Positions 1-12,205 of a stretch of DNA of 64,000 bases are shown in pieces; position 1 is the first letter of the stretch, and each line of letters starts with the position of its first letter. A program made the position numbers and the translations under genes. Origin of the DNA: Gigaspora rosea (Eukaryota; Glomeromycota; Glomeromycetes; Diversisporales; Gigasporaceae); contig QKWP01000037.1 of the NCBI GenBank assembly GCA_003550325.1, positions 5,113-69,112 on the forward strand, in the 5' to 3' direction. The notes beneath the pieces were generated by a model. The model did not search any database. It saw only the letters and a program-made list of their open reading frames with translations, and was not told the origin of the DNA.

Positions 1-188
1 TGAACTTGAACATGTTCATGAACCTTGAACTGAACCTGAACTGAACTTTTTTTAAGTTCAGGTTCAGGTTCATATTTAATAATTTTAAGTTCAGGTTCAG
101 TTCAGTATTGAACATTTAGAGCAGATTCAGGTTTAGGTTCAGGTTCATTGAACCTGAACCTGAACCTTTATTGAACTTCAGAACCCTA
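1..188. mobile_element. hAT-like miniature element, terminal fragment (GAACCT motif)
   Basis: Dense array of the hexamer GAACCT and its complement AGGTTC in both orientations, ending in CAGAACCCTA at about 188. The same layout (many copies of one short motif in both strands next to an A/CCCTA or CCCTG end) is seen in complete elements at 32284, 54948 and 60217, which have 8-bp target duplications. The other end lies outside the window, so the target duplication cannot be tested. Confidence 0.6.
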
Positions 189-1200
189 GATATAGCTATA
201 GATCTTCTACAATCAACAAATAATTCTTTAGACATTCAAAAAACAAGAGAAGCTAAAACATACCATAAATAACCATATATAAGACCCGGGTCTGTTATAT
301 TTCACCAATTTTAAAACCTATAATAAACCCCAGATATAGTATGTGGCTAAGAGCTTATATTGTGTAGTATAAAAGTTTGAAATGCACATACACTTAGCAC
401 TTATTATATACAATTTAGATTTTAAAAAAGAGCTACCTTTAATTAAAAAAGATCCTGCGATTTGCACCTGGTATAGTACATAGTGGGTTTACTATCTAGA
501 GGGATCTTATATCTGGCCATTTACGGTATATGTAAGTAAATTTTTAGTTATTAATATAATATATATTTTATAGAAAATATCTAGCACTAATTGTCACAAA
601 TCATAATTTAAAATAAAATTTACATTTTTTACTTAACCTGCTAGCTTTCTAAAACTTACTAATACTTGTTTATAATAATTTTTTTAAGACTAACTCTAAC
701 CCTAAACCCCTAACCCTAAAAAATGCACTCCAAAAAAATTTAGTTTTCGAGATTTTATACTATAATTTCATTTTAATCTGAGTTTCATTATAATCTGCAC
801 ATTAATTAATGGAAATCAAACTTGTTCTTTTAATAATTGAAATTGTAATAGAAATTTTGTAGTTAGAAAATTATCAAAATTAAATCAAAATTCTAAACCT
901 ATATATATGGTTTATTGGATGTTCAAAATAGAAATCAACTAAATTACATTTTTTTATCAATTAAAAGATGAAATTGATCCTCAATTATTAAAAAAACTAT
1001 TTGATGGTGAATTAGTAAGAATTAAAAATTAAATTATATTTTAATTAATTTAAATTAATTTTAATTATTATTTATAGATTTTACCTTTAAATGAAGATAA
1101 TTCATATAATATTATATTTCTTCAAATTTACAAAAAAAAACTTGTGGTAATTAAGTTTATAATATTTAAAAATTAATATAATTACTTTTAATTTATATTA
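189..1200. other. AT-rich intergenic DNA with telomere-like stretch
   Basis: No coding signal was recognised. A degenerate CCCTAA-type stretch lies at about 692-719 (two to three imperfect units). It resembles stretches found inside other elements in this window, so it is more likely repeat-derived than a telomere remnant. Confidence 0.5.
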
Positions 1201-1208
1201 TATTAATT

Positions 1209-1430
1209 AGGCCCTCAGGTTGATAGTGCAGTAGTTGGCACTCCAGAGTTGTATTCGCAAGATTGCAAGTTCAAGCCTACCAGGAGGCAAAACTTTGCTG
1301 AGACCATAAATAGAAATGATCATTTAAGAGATTTTTCATTACATAACAGATGACTACAACTAAATAAATAAGGTCGTGTAATACAGCCACAAGATCAATG
1401 ACACCAGAAAAAGGAAAATCTGTCAAAAAA
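1209..1430 (+). repeat. Possible tRNA-derived SINE head
   Basis: About 1222-1240 reads TAGTGCAGTAGTTGG, close to an RNA polymerase III A box. About 40 bases later AAGTTCAAGCC resembles a B box (GGTTCGANNCC with changes). The pair sits in an 80-base block whose ends (GGCCCTC ... GAGGCA) could partly pair, so it looks like a degenerate tRNA head followed by an unrelated body. No clear poly(A) or simple-repeat tail was found. A decayed tRNA gene is the alternative. Confidence 0.4.
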
Positions 1431-2010
1431 TGATATAAATATTGAGGAATTCCTGATTTAAAGATTTATGAAGTACAGACCTATGAAAGAAATAGATTAC
1501 AAGGCTCTTGCCAAAGGAATGGAGTATAGAGTATGGTAGTATAGATTAAAGATAAGCTGATTAGTTGTAGTCATATGAGTTAGGGAACTGCAAACTCAAT
1601 AACGGAGTTCTACACTATGGGATTAGGGACATGGAATATCATATGACATACTTAATAATATCATATACTCTATTAATTTGGAGATAATTTGAAGTTTAAT
1701 TAATAAAGTACGCCTAGATGGCATCCTCCATAAAGAGAGGTTTATAATCAAAAAAATTATATTAATTAAATTAACTATATTAGGGTAGTGACATATATTA
1801 CGTAATATAATTTTACTATACCCTCTACTTCCCTCCTCCTACATAAGAAAAATTTGATTGGCTATTATGAACTTTTATATTTAATGTAAAATTTCAAAGA
1901 CCCACCTCCCCCCTAAAATATTATATAACTAGCATATTAGCCCATGCCTCCAGCACAGGGTTAAGGGTAGTCAATTTATATTATAATAAAAGATTAGGCT
2001 TAATCATACA
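1431..2010. other. Intergenic DNA, nothing recognised
   Basis: AT-rich, without open reading frames of credible composition or clear repeats. Confidence 0.4.
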
Positions 2011-2014
2011 TCGT

Positions 2015-3160
2015 CTCAAAACACAATTGTCATCAAAATGAACAGAATTAAACATCATACTAGTGATGAATAATGAAACATTTGTCATTGATGAATGATG
2101 AACCATTTCATTAGACAACTTCGAGTTGACGAAATGATGAATAATGAAACTGATAATGAATAATGAAATATGAAAAATCATAAATTTCATAAGTAATCTA
2201 TAGCATTTGGTTGTAATAAATGTAAGGAAATGTTTAAATTGCAAGTTTTCTTTAGAAATTTTTTTGGTCGTTGCCCAGTTCTATTATTTTTTACAGATAT
2301 CCGATATTGCCCAATGTTTTACATCGATCAGCTAGATCTATTCAATAAGTGTTGATTTTTTTATAAGGTTATGTTTTTTGAAATTAGCTTTTATAATGGT
2401 TTAAAAATTTACTTTGCGGCCAAATAAATGATTATCATGCTTATGTATGAACTGGAATCTTTATTATAATGAAATCCAGTAACTTTGAAAGAAATTTAAA
2501 ATTTAGAATACCTGAGGTCGTTATGACGAAGCTTGTTAAAGGGGTAAATTGCATTTTATATATTATTAGCCAAATTAATTTCGCCAAAAGTTTTGTAATT
2601 GTCAATTTCGTCACTTGTTGGCAGTTTTGTCAATAGTTAAAATATCATCAATACGTAACCATTGACAAAATAGTTAAATAGAATTATGTAAATAATAAAG
2701 ATATTGATAGTTTAAATAGTGTGAATAATGCAATAGTAAAAATTTAAATAATGTAGAGGATAAAAACAATGATTCAAAAAATTTACCTATTGATTGCACT
2801 TTGAAAAACATGTTAAATTTTAAAAAGTAACTTTTATTAATCAATCTTTTTGTTTTATAATTATAATAGTTTCGTCAATAGTTTTGTCAATCATTAATAG
2901 TTTTGCCAATCATCAATAATTTTGCCAATCGTCAGCAGTTTCGTTAATCGTCAAAGTATCATTAGATAAAACAATTGACTAAACCATTTTGTCAATCGTG
3001 AAATAGTTTCATCACCCATCTTTAATACTCACCCTGATGATTTATTGAATGGTTTGATGATACAATCATTAAAGTGAACTGAATTAAACAGCATACTCTA
3101 GAGATTTTATTGAATAATTAAATAATTACAGTTAATTGCATATTGTCTTGAAACACAATC
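2015..3160. repeat. Repeat block with GATGAA and GTCAAT motifs
   Basis: About 2035-2170 holds many copies of GATGAAT/AATGATGAA. About 2570-3010 holds many copies of TTTTGTCAAT and TTTCGTCAAT. At about 3010 GTTTCATCACCCATC resembles an element end. This fits a hAT-like element with subterminal motif arrays, but I could not fix its termini or a target duplication. An antisense frame of about 87 codons over 1981-2244 lies in the repeat and has no protein-like composition. Confidence 0.4.
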
Positions 3161-3394
3161 GTTAAAGTGAACAAAATTATAATAAACTTTATACTTGTTT
3201 TGGTATAAGAACATGCATAGGCCCCAAAATACGGACTTTTGCCACCCATATGACCTGCCAACTCATATTTACTACATTTTTGGCACACCAGTTGCATAAT
3301 TTGTGAGATTTTTAAAGTTTTAAATTTCAGCCTGGCTCGTGTAGGCCTCTATCCTGGAGTAGTATAAATATGAGAGAATTGGAACAGAACACCT

Positions 3395-4080
3395 AACCAT
3401 CATCATTCGAGTGATTATTGGTTTACAAGTTCGTCATCATTCGAGTAATGATTGGTTTACAATTTTGACGTCATTCGAAATATGTATAATATTCTTCTTT
3501 TCGATCGTCACTCGAAGCCTTTCTTTTATACTGTCAGAACACCTAACTGTCATTACTCGAATGACTTCTCTATCCTATTTGATCACTAATTAGCTTTCTA
3601 ATACTAAGGCATACACCTAAGATGTGTGCGACACAGTAGCGGAGCGAAGTGGAGCATAGTTATCTTATTTAATTTCTATTTGGCTTTCTATTCTGGAGGA
3701 GCATAGCGACTCCAAATGCAGAGCATAGAAAGCTTATTTGTCCAAATTCATATTAAAAAGGATCAATAACGATAGATTTACGCTAACATTGTCGCTCATA
3801 AAAAAGTTGGACAAAACTCTAACCAAAAAGTTGGGACAAAATTAGTTTTATTATATACTTATAGAAAACCTAACCAAAATATGTATAGTATTCTGCTTTT
3901 TAATCGTTACTCGAAGCCTTTCTTTTATACCAACAGAACAAAAAGTTGGAACAAAATTAGTTTTATTATATACTTATAGAAAACCTAACCTAAATATGTA
4001 TAGCATTCAGCTTTTCAATCATCACTTAAAGATAGCAAAAATTATAAAAAAATTGGGACAAAACTCTAACCAAAAAGTTA
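3395..4080. repeat. Direct-repeat block (TCATTCGAGT and ACTCGAAGCC units)
   Basis: The CATCATTCGAGT unit occurs repeatedly at 3395-3570. A longer unit (ATGTATAGTATTC, then TCGTTACTCGAAGCC, then CTTTTATAC) occurs near 3477, 3880 and 3990. AAAAGTTGGGACAAAA recurs at about 3801-4050. It lies directly upstream of the polymerase-like pseudogene. GGAGCGAAGTGGAGCATAG-type words at 3640-3730 resemble CTTCGCT words at 40120-40190. Confidence 0.5.
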
Positions 4081-4088
4081 GACCAATT

Positions 4089-4316
4089 TTATATATGATT
4101 TTTCTTAAGATGTTTTTGAAAATATCTAGAAACATAAAACCCTCTAATGTGTTTAGAGCAATGACCAGAAATAGAACAAGTAGGTTTACCACATTCAGAG
4201 CAGGGATTATGAGGTAAAGCTTTATAATGAAAATAGCAACCCTCAGGGCGAGTACTATAACACATACAAATTTCGCCTAAATAATCAACAAAAAAGCAAG
4301 TATACATAGTACTCAT
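4089..4316 (-). CDS. Small Cys/His-rich hypothetical protein (75 aa)
   Basis: An open frame of 75 codons, not recognised as a family. Residues about 17-55 are rich in Cys and His: CMC, then CYFHYK, NPCSECGKPTC and GHCSKH. This spacing could bind zinc. It lies head to head with the polymerase-like pseudogene starting at about 4320, so it could be a second gene of the same element. The 3' end overlaps the repeat block. The main support is its composition, which is unusually Cys-rich for AT-rich noise. It could still be chance. Confidence 0.33.
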   Translation of the reverse strand: MSTMYTCFFVDYLGEICMCYSTRPEGCYFHYKALPHNPCSECGKPTCSISGHCSKHIRGFYVSRYFQKHLKKNHI

Positions 4317-4319
4317 TTT

Positions 4320-6724
4320 TATCTGCCAGCTAATCCAGAAATAGAATTTCTTAATGCATTGAAATTATTTGATTCTCCAGAAATTTCTGAGACTATTCCA
4401 TCACAAGAAGCTGAAAGAGAATATTTCGAAGCATTAGAAATATTAGAACCAATTCCGCAATTTTATCAAACTGATATTATTAGTTTTGGAAGTGAATTAT
4501 TAGATGATCATTATAAAGTTGAGATAGGAAAAGAAAGCATATATGCACAAGACCCTATCAATACTCTTGGGATACTTAGAGAACAAATAATAAATATTTT
4601 CAATGATCGATTTGACTTTACGCATAGGTTATTGAAAATTGAATAAAAACTTATATTGTTGAAGGCTCAGGCTGGGTTTATAAAGTATTGAAAGAAGTAA
4701 ATATTGAAATGCCAATCTTCGTTCCATTAACTGCTACTTCTCATCTTCAATTACCTAAAGGAATACCAAAACGAAATAATGGAATCATTAATATTAAGAA
4801 TAAAGATAATCGATGCTTTGAACGATGTATTTTAGAAGATTTACATCTAGCTCCTTATCATCGAGAGCGAGTTCAAAATCAAAATCCTCATTTAAGTGAG
4901 TTAAATTTCAAAGGGACTCAATTTCTAGTAAAAGCTGCCAATGATACAATGGAGAAATTTGAGAAACAGAATCCATCTATATCAGTATCAATTTATGAAT
5001 GGAGTGAAAAGGAACTTATTCCAATTAGAATTGCTTCTAAATCCAAAGTACATAATAAATGTAATCATAAAGAAGTGAATTGTCAAACATGTAAATTGAT
5101 TAGGCTTTTATTAATTACTGGAGATGATCCCAAAATAGGAGAACCCTCTCAACATTATTGTTTGATTCAAGGAAGAGAAGGATTAGAAAAATTAGCTGGA
5201 TATACAACTAAACACAATGGCAGGTCATATGTTTGTAATTATTGTGTAAGCCATCGAACCCATGACCCCAAGATTGATGCTCAGCATATAAAAGATTGTG
5301 AAAAAATTAATACTCCAGTCCAAAGAACAGTAATGCCATTGGTAGGCAAGAATATATATAAATTTAAATGATATGAACGAATGTTAGATGCACCTTTTAC
5401 TTGCACAGCAGATGCTAAAACTCTTTGCACTCTGATTAAAAAAATCAAGGATCGAAAACAACAGCAATCCAAGAACATAAAGTTATATCATTTGATTATA
5501 TAATTAGGCATAGTGATGGCAAAACCAAAGTGCCAGTAAAAATTAGAGGTAACGATCCTGCTGGAGAATTTATTAAAGCAATGAAAAAAGAAGTAGAACA
5601 ATGTTAAGACTTTCTCACAGGAGGTCATATAATACGAAATTCTGCAAAGAAATTAATCAAAATATTGCAATCAGAAGAGATAGTAAAAGATTATATTACC
5701 AGTATTAATATATTTCAATCATGGGAATTAGGTAAAATTAATCTCAATTTCAGTAAAGAATATGAGAAATTAATTCATCTTAAAGATTACTTAAAAGGTC
5801 TTTACCAAGCTCATAAAAGAGATCACCTTGGAGTAGATATAGAAATAATGTACCGTTTAGCAAATACAATTTATTGTAGGCTCTGATAGCCTGGAGAACC
5901 AATGAAAAAATTAACTACTCAAGAAGAAAAAATGCATAATTAAGCTAAAGAATGTTGGATATGTGAAAAGCCATTTGGAAAAGAAGATAATCTTAAAAAA
6001 GTTCGAGACCATAACTATATTACAAGTAACTATAGAGGTCCAGCCCATAGTATTTGTAATCTCCAACTACGAATCAAACCAGAGGAGTTTAAATTACCAA
6101 TTTGATTCCATAATTTAGGTAAGTTTGACGCTCCCAAGCTATGGAATGAGTAAACAAAGAAAAGATAAGTGCAATTCCTCATAATATAGAAAGTTATCTC
6201 ACTCTCGATATTGGAAATCAAAGATATATGGATTCTTTACAACTTATGCCTGGATCCTTTAATTCTCATAATCTAATTTAGGAGCTGAACCATATAAAGA
6301 AGAAGTAGATAAAGATGGAAATTCTTTAAACTTATCATGTAAAAACCCCGGTCATCTTTATCGAATTGACTTAGATAGATGTTTTGCTCATCCAGAGAGA
6401 TTCTCCATAACTAGAAAACATGGACCAAAAGAAAGGGATGCCTTAGTATTTCGTAAAGCTCCTTTCCCATATGATTGGTTTAATACACCAGAAAAAATGA
6501 ATGCTACTTCTCTTCCTCCTATTGAGGCTTTTGACAGTATTCTTAACAAATCTAAATGCTCAGAAAAAGCCTATAAAATATCAACAAGTTTAAACCATCA
6601 AGAATATCAATTAACTCTTAAGGAACATGAATTAGCAATTAAAGAAAGAGAACTTTAATTAGAAAAAATACTTGAATTGGAAAAGTTGCAAAGAGAACCT
6701 AGTCTTAATGGACTTAGTAATTAA
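4320..6724 (+). pseudogene. Decayed family-B DNA polymerase-like protein, N-terminal half (Polinton/linear-plasmid type)
   Basis: Reading across broken frames, one sees in order: an acidic N-terminus; GSGWVY just upstream of a proline-leucine strand (about 4660-4760); NIKNKDNRCF at about 4790; a C-C-H-C zinc knuckle (CNYC ... H ... C, about 5235-5300); LDAPFTC (about 5385), equivalent to the start of the exonuclease region; an endonuclease-VII/HNH-like block with CWICEKPFG and VRDHNYITSNYRGPAH (about 5955-6050); FHNLGKFDAP (about 6105); and FPYDWFNTPEKMNATSLPP (about 6465). This order is known from the N-terminal half of protein-primed family-B polymerases of Polintons and related elements in eukaryotic genomes. 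Lesions include a frame change near 4645, in-frame stops at 5369-5371, 5605, 5884-5889 and 5941, and a frame change near 5460. No polymerase palm motifs were found. The reading ends in a Glu/Lys-rich coil (LTLKEHELAIKEREL). Alternative: a truncated domesticated copy now dead. Confidence 0.75.
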
Positions 6725-8538
6725 TGCTTAATATTAGAGATTATATTAGGTAAATATTTTTAATGTATAATAAATATAAATTATTTGAATAATTAAATAA
6801 CTAATAATATTTAAATATAATTTTTCTAATAGATTATATATATATATATATATACGTATTTATATCTAAAGATACTAGTATATTATGAGTTTAAAATTAT
6901 TATAGGCATCTTATTTATTTGTCTTAACAATGTAAAACCTGCAAATTTTTTAATAAAAAAAAGATATTTTTCAAGTGCTTAATAATTAAAGGATTAATTA
7001 ATTAAATTCTACACAATAATTAATATAAAATTTAATAAAATATAGTATTTGCCTTGTTACAGTTAATAGTTTAAATATTAAACTACATTCGCTCAAGTAA
7101 ATATAAATTAATATCATATTATAAGCAACTTTTTAATTAATACCAATTAAAGCAAATAGATGTTCAACTAATATATGCAATGCTATACTCTATCTTCAAT
7201 AAATGAATATTAACTATATGATTAAATAGATACTTAAAATAAAAATTATTGAATTAATAAAAGAATATTAAATCAATATTATATAACTGATTATAAAATT
7301 ATTAAATAAAGGGTCATATATCAGTATATGCTACTTATTATCTATTTGTATAAACATATATTTCTTTAAAGATTCATTTTATATTTATATTAATTTAGAG
7401 GTTGTGATCATAAACTTATGACTCAAAAAAGAAAATTATGCGAAAAAAGTAAGGTTTTACAAAATGTATAATGCAACGAATTATTTTATAAGTTTTCATT
7501 TTTAGGAGAATGTTAAAATCAGAGTTAGTTTTTTTGCATTTAGTTTACATAGAGTTTTCTGTTTAAAACTTTAAGGAATTAACCTTATGTCTATTAGTGA
7601 ATAATAAACAAACAATATGTTATTTTTTAAGAATAACATTTGACAATTAACAATTGTTATAAATTGAAAAGTAATACAAAACAGTAATACACTGTATTAA
7701 TGATAAGTGATGATTTTATTTTACAAAACCAACAATTTTTAAATACTATATAGAATTAAGTAATCAATTATAGTTAAATCATTAGCATAGCACTTCGATC
7801 TGTATCTGATCAATTTGGATAGACCTGACAATTCAGATTAAATTTGGATATCTGGATTTATTAATTTTAAATGGATAGATCCGTAATATATATCAGATTA
7901 AGGATAAGGATTATCCGATTTGTAATCCTAGATGTTGTAGTTATGATAACTGCAGAAAACTAAGAAAAGTAAATTTTAAATTATTATTGTAAGTTTAAGG
8001 TATCACTTCACTAAAAAAAAATCTATTAACGTTATTAAACAAAAAATTAAATTTAATATCGATAACAACAAAAATAATATTTTTTTCCAAGTTTTTTTTG
8101 TTGCCTTCATGTTTTGTCACCTGATGCACTGCACAAATCACTTAAAAATTCTCTATTAGGCAAACTTGTGTTCTCAAATTATTTTCATCTCATTTAAGTA
8201 AATGAAGCTCTTCGTTATACTGATATGAAGTATCTTAAAAGTATTAGTAATCCAGTATTTTAGTTTTTAATTGTGCTAAAGGCTTGAATTTTTTAATTTA
8301 AACATTCATTATAGCAATTAATACCTATTAAGCTTCGATTAATTTTTCTTTGGTTGTTATATATTCTATCGAAGGATTCACGGAACAGAAAACTATATGT
8401 TTGCAGCTCCATAATATCAATAAAGAAAAAAACTGATTTATGAAAGTAATTATATGAATATTATTTAACGAACTTCAATTATTAATTTATTTATTTTTAC
8501 TACAATTTATTGATGCATTATTAAACATTAAATTCTAG
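6725..8538. other. AT-rich intergenic DNA with partial GGAT/ATCC motif array
   Basis: No gene was recognised. A short TA-alternating run lies at about 6835-6854. About 7795-7935 carries repeated GGATATC, GGATAGA, TATCCG and CAGATTAA words in both orientations, which look like a subterminal array of a hAT-like element. No ends could be set. Confidence 0.4.
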
Positions 8539-9260
8539 CAATAACTCAGTCCTATAAGAAAAGTGGACCAGGATTGCACAGAAAAACAGTGTATAGGCAC
8601 GTGGTCGAGTGGCATGTGCTATGGGTCAGGTTTGCACGTGCATAGTTTGAGTAGACACAGAAATCAATGAACTGTATTGATCCATATACACGTGCCAATT
8701 TAACGTAAAATCACGTAAATCGTCTGTGCCTTTTGTAGCAGTTTTCTAAGCCAATTGACATATGAGCCGGCACGTGAATGGAACGAGTGTCCACTTCCAA
8801 TAGACATTTTATTAAAAGAGGGTCATATAATAGTTGAAGTATGTACATATCTAGAAGCTAAAGCAACTGCAAATGTATAAAATCTTGCAAGGAATCTTTT
8901 TCCTTAAGATACTAGAGCAGGCTTACTTGCAAGTTTTTGAGATATTGCAACTTTTTTAAAAAAAATTGTTTGTAATCCTTTGCTCTCTGTGAAATGAGCC
9001 AGCACGTGTCATTTTTAACACGTGCCATTCCATGTAATTCAATGTACCATTTTGTACAATGTGCATATGTGTGCCACCGAATGCGTACTATTTCGTGTAA
9101 TGTAATATAATGTGCCACCCACCCTATTACCGTGTCATTTTTAATTGTGCCATTCCGTAAAATGTGCCTATATGTGCCACATGGTCCTTACCATTCTGTA
9201 CATATACACTGTTTTCCCGTACCATACACCGAACCACTTTTCTTATAGGGTGGGTTATTG
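8539..9260. mobile_element. TIR element, 722 bp (CACGTG/GTGCCA subterminal words)
   Basis: The ends form an imperfect inverted repeat of about 30 bp: left CAATAACTCAGTCCTATAAG and then AAAAGTGG; right end, read on the other strand, CAATAACCCACCCTATAAG and then AAAAGTGG, followed on both sides by AAACAGTGTATA at similar distance. CACGTG and TGTGCCA words recur on both sides of the interior (8600-8640, 8770, 9000-9175). No transposase was seen, so it is non-autonomous. The flanks (AATTCTAG and ATGGATCA) show no convincing target duplication. Confidence 0.65.
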
Positions 9261-9560
9261 ATGGATCAGTAAAAAATCTGTAAAAAACATACGTCAATCC
9301 CTGAATAACAAGAATCAATAAATAACACATAACATACACACCTGAAATAAGCAGGCGTATTTAGCTTGTCTCAAATGCGTTAAATAATTTTATTCTATAT
9401 GAAGCAATTTGAGTTCTTCATGTACCTATACTTTTTTTACGGATTAAATCCGAATTTATTCAATTCAGATTATATTCGAATTTAACTGGATGTGTAAAAT
9501 AGAATTCAAATTTAATCTGAATAGCCCCAAAAAAGTAGAATTGAAGCTACATTAGCAATA
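9261..9560. other. Spacer with AATCCGAATT-type repeats
   Basis: About 9430-9530 contains GGATTAAATCCGAATT, CAGATTATATTCGAA and TTTAATCTGAA in alternating orientation. It may be a terminus of another motif-array element. No gene is visible. Confidence 0.35.
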
Positions 9561-10130
9561 CATGTCACTCTAGTTATACCAACAGCTGGATTAACCGACA
9601 GCTAGTTATATCGACACTTTTTTCAAAAAAATATCCATAATTTAAAAATTTATTGGTTATACTGACAATCATAAGAGATATTGATTATAACGACATACCG
9701 ACAATTTTAATATTAAAAATTATTTTAAGATAATTTTTATGGCTGGATATAGGACAATTTTTATAAACTGATTGTCGTTATAGGTGTACCAATCAAATTA
9801 ATTTTTTAAATTTGCTTTATACTAAGCTTAGCATAAAACAATAAGTATAAAATAAATTCATTTTATTATTTTATGCAAATATATGATGAATTTATTTTAT
9901 GCTAACCATAAAACAAATTCATTTTGTGCTAAAATAAATTTATTTTGCTAAGTTTATTATTCTTAGTATAAGCTTGGTGAAAACAAAAAAATTTACCTCT
10001 GCCTAAGCCGACATATCTACACAATATCAATATAATGTCAGTATAGATAGAGATGCTTATTAAACTGACATCTGGATATATCGACAATTTTTCCATTGCT
10101 AGAGAATGTCGATATAATCAGAGTGACGTG
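9561..10130. mobile_element. Miniature inverted-repeat element, ~570 bp (TATATCGACA motif)
   Basis: Left end CATGTCACTCTAGTTATACC and right end, read on the other strand, CACGTCACTCTGATTATATC are inverted repeats. TATATCGACA, TATACTGACA and TATAACGACA recur throughout in both orientations. There is no coding region. A target duplication is not clear, so the superfamily is open. Confidence 0.6.
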
Positions 10131-10184
10131 TGGTACAATTTTTATATAATCAAATTGAATCAGCATTGAAGTAATATGGAATAC

Positions 10185-10670
10185 CTCAAATTACATACTA
10201 AGCAATTCACAGAATTTAGATTCCATCAAAAGTTAGTTTTAAAGTATGGAAAGTAGTATACTCTGTACTCCCAATTATTATCACACAAATAATATTTGAT
10301 AGAAATTAATATATTATTTTAAAATGCTTTATAATGTGATTTAGGAAGTTCTCAAGCTTATCTCACTCGGTATGATTAATTGATGAACATGTTGCTGTTC
10401 AAGTATTACAATAAATTAAAATATTGATTGCAATTTATGCTTGAACAAATACTTTATTATTATTGCCATTTAACAATTATTGTTTTTACAATTCGAAATA
10501 AATTACAGATCAACAAGAAGATAAACTCCAATCTACAGCAATTCCAATTTCTTTTTCTTTTTCAGAATTTGCTGCAAAGCCAAAATGTAAGTACAGTAAT
10601 AAGGTAATAATTCGATAATGATAATTTAATGGTAAAAAGAAAGCAGTACTTGAACAATTATTTTTCAAGT
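10185..10670 (+). repeat. Dispersed repeat, copy 1 (second copy at 23855-24440)
   Basis: Most of this block recurs in the same orientation at 23855-24440, for example TTCCATCAAAAGTTAGTTTT, ATTGATTGCAATTTATGCTT (ATTATTGCTT in copy 2), TTGTTTTTACAATTCG and ATAATTCGATAATGATAAT. Copy 2 carries about 100 extra bases after GTTCTCAAG. The block includes a TTTCAG|AATTTGCTGCAAA...GTAAGTA stretch with acceptor- and donor-like ends in both copies, so it may derive from a duplicated intron-exon-intron piece. No product could be identified. Confidence 0.6.
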
Positions 10671-10676
10671 AAATAA

Positions 10677-10946
10677 ATGAAATTTTCAGCCAATAAACAC
10701 AACTCTAGACCTACATTTGTTGTTAACCTCCATTTGTTGTTAATTGGAATTGACCAGATAAACAATTCAATTGTTCTCTATGACGTTTTAAACTATCATT
10801 ACATGCCTTATTCAATTGGAATGATAAATACAATCGATTTGATACCCTATTTTTTACTGATTAAAATTTATTTCCTATCCTATTTTGAGAACACTCTTAG
10901 ACATATTCATGACCAGTACGTATATAGTATTAATACATTTTGCTGA
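10677..10946 (+). CDS. Hypothetical 89-aa hydrophobic ORF
   Basis: An open frame of 89 codons just after the dispersed repeat. It is rich in Ile, Tyr, Asn and Leu, with one hydrophobic stretch (IDLIPYFLLIKIYFLSYF) near residues 55-72 that could be a membrane segment. No family was recognised, and the composition is what AT-rich noncoding DNA would also give. It is reported as a possibility only. Confidence 0.15.
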   Translation: MKFSANKHNSRPTFVVNLHLLLIGIDQINNSIVLYDVLNYHYMPYSIGMINTIDLIPYFLLIKIYFLSYFENTLRHIHDQYVYSINTFC

Positions 10947-10949
10947 ACT

Positions 10950-12205
10950 TTAGGAGTTGATCTAATTTGGAGTTAATGTTGGCTATTCTTAAATACCATC
11001 GAAATAGCTGTAGATGAAATAACGGTGCATTCAATATTAGTTTACTAATTGTAAGTGTTTGAAGTTTTAGTATTAGAAGACAAGTTTGTTTTTTTTTTTT
11101 TTTTTTTTGAGAATTTATTAAAACATATATTTTTAATTATAATAAGTGGGGCACTTTGTTTGACAATGAATTTAATATTCTAATTAAATATAATAATACA
11201 AATATACTTCTATTCAATAAGTAGATGAATAAAATAACTTGAAGAGTTAACTTAATTTGTCTACTTAAGAGGGATATCTATGTTGAAAGTCATAATTTTA
11301 TTCAAGAAGCTTACTAACGAACAAAAATAAAATGATTGGAAATGTGATTATTTTGTACTAGAGATATAAATGAACGTCAAGAGAAGATTATGTGCATGTC
11401 GCATTAAATTTATTAAATCTACGTGAATTAAAAGCAGCTACAAATTAATGCAAGTTATGCTAAATAACTTCGATATTATGTATGATCAATATGACTCTTA
11501 AAATTTTACAGGTATGTCTATTTTATAGTTAGGTATGTTATAGATTTATTTTCTTTTATGCAGAGTGTTTATAGAAAAAACTTTTGTTTTAATGATTTTT
11601 TTATTTTTTATAGCCGATACAATATGAAATATTATTGTGTAGCCAAGTAATTGACAATGGACTAAATTTTTCATAATTTGTACAGATTACCTCATTGTAA
11701 AGCAAATTTATTATTGTGCGCATATTTTAATATCATTATAATGCAAATATTATTCTTTCACTATTTTTAAAAATTACAATATTAACAACTATTCTTTCGA
11801 AGCATAATAATGATAATAAAATATGAAATGTAATGTTTGAATTCGTAAACAAATTCCTCTGGAAAATTCTTTTTGTGATTTTTGAACTTAGATTATTTTA
11901 TGCAGATCTTGGGCTTCGGTATAATTATAATTGTTAGATATTTGTTTCAATAAATGTCTCGAGCATGATAATACTGAAAATTCTGGTGGGATCATTAGTT
12001 CTGATACTAGTGATGATTCCAGTGCCAGTGCACCCTGACTTGGTGAATTTGCTTAGTGCGATGTTGGTGCTAGAGTTAAGCCGGGCTTAATAATGCTGAT
12101 TGTTATGGTGCTGGCTTGATAATGTTGATTGATTTGTTGTTTGAGATGCTGATATTTGAGATTTTTGCATTTGTGATTTAGAAACTATATTTGACTTCAC
12201 TCTGA
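10950..12205. other. Intergenic DNA with a possible Ser/Asp-rich last-exon remnant
   Basis: Mostly AT-rich DNA; a poly-T run of about 20 lies near 11090. At about 11936 an acceptor-like GTTAG is followed by an open frame with an Asp/Ser-rich tail (SSDTSDDSSASAP) that stops at about 12040. No upstream exons were recognised, so a gene call is not justified. Confidence 0.3.

Noticed and set aside
1222..1295. Functional tRNA gene
   Set aside because: Acceptor ends do not pair well and no full cloverleaf could be drawn. A SINE head is more likely.
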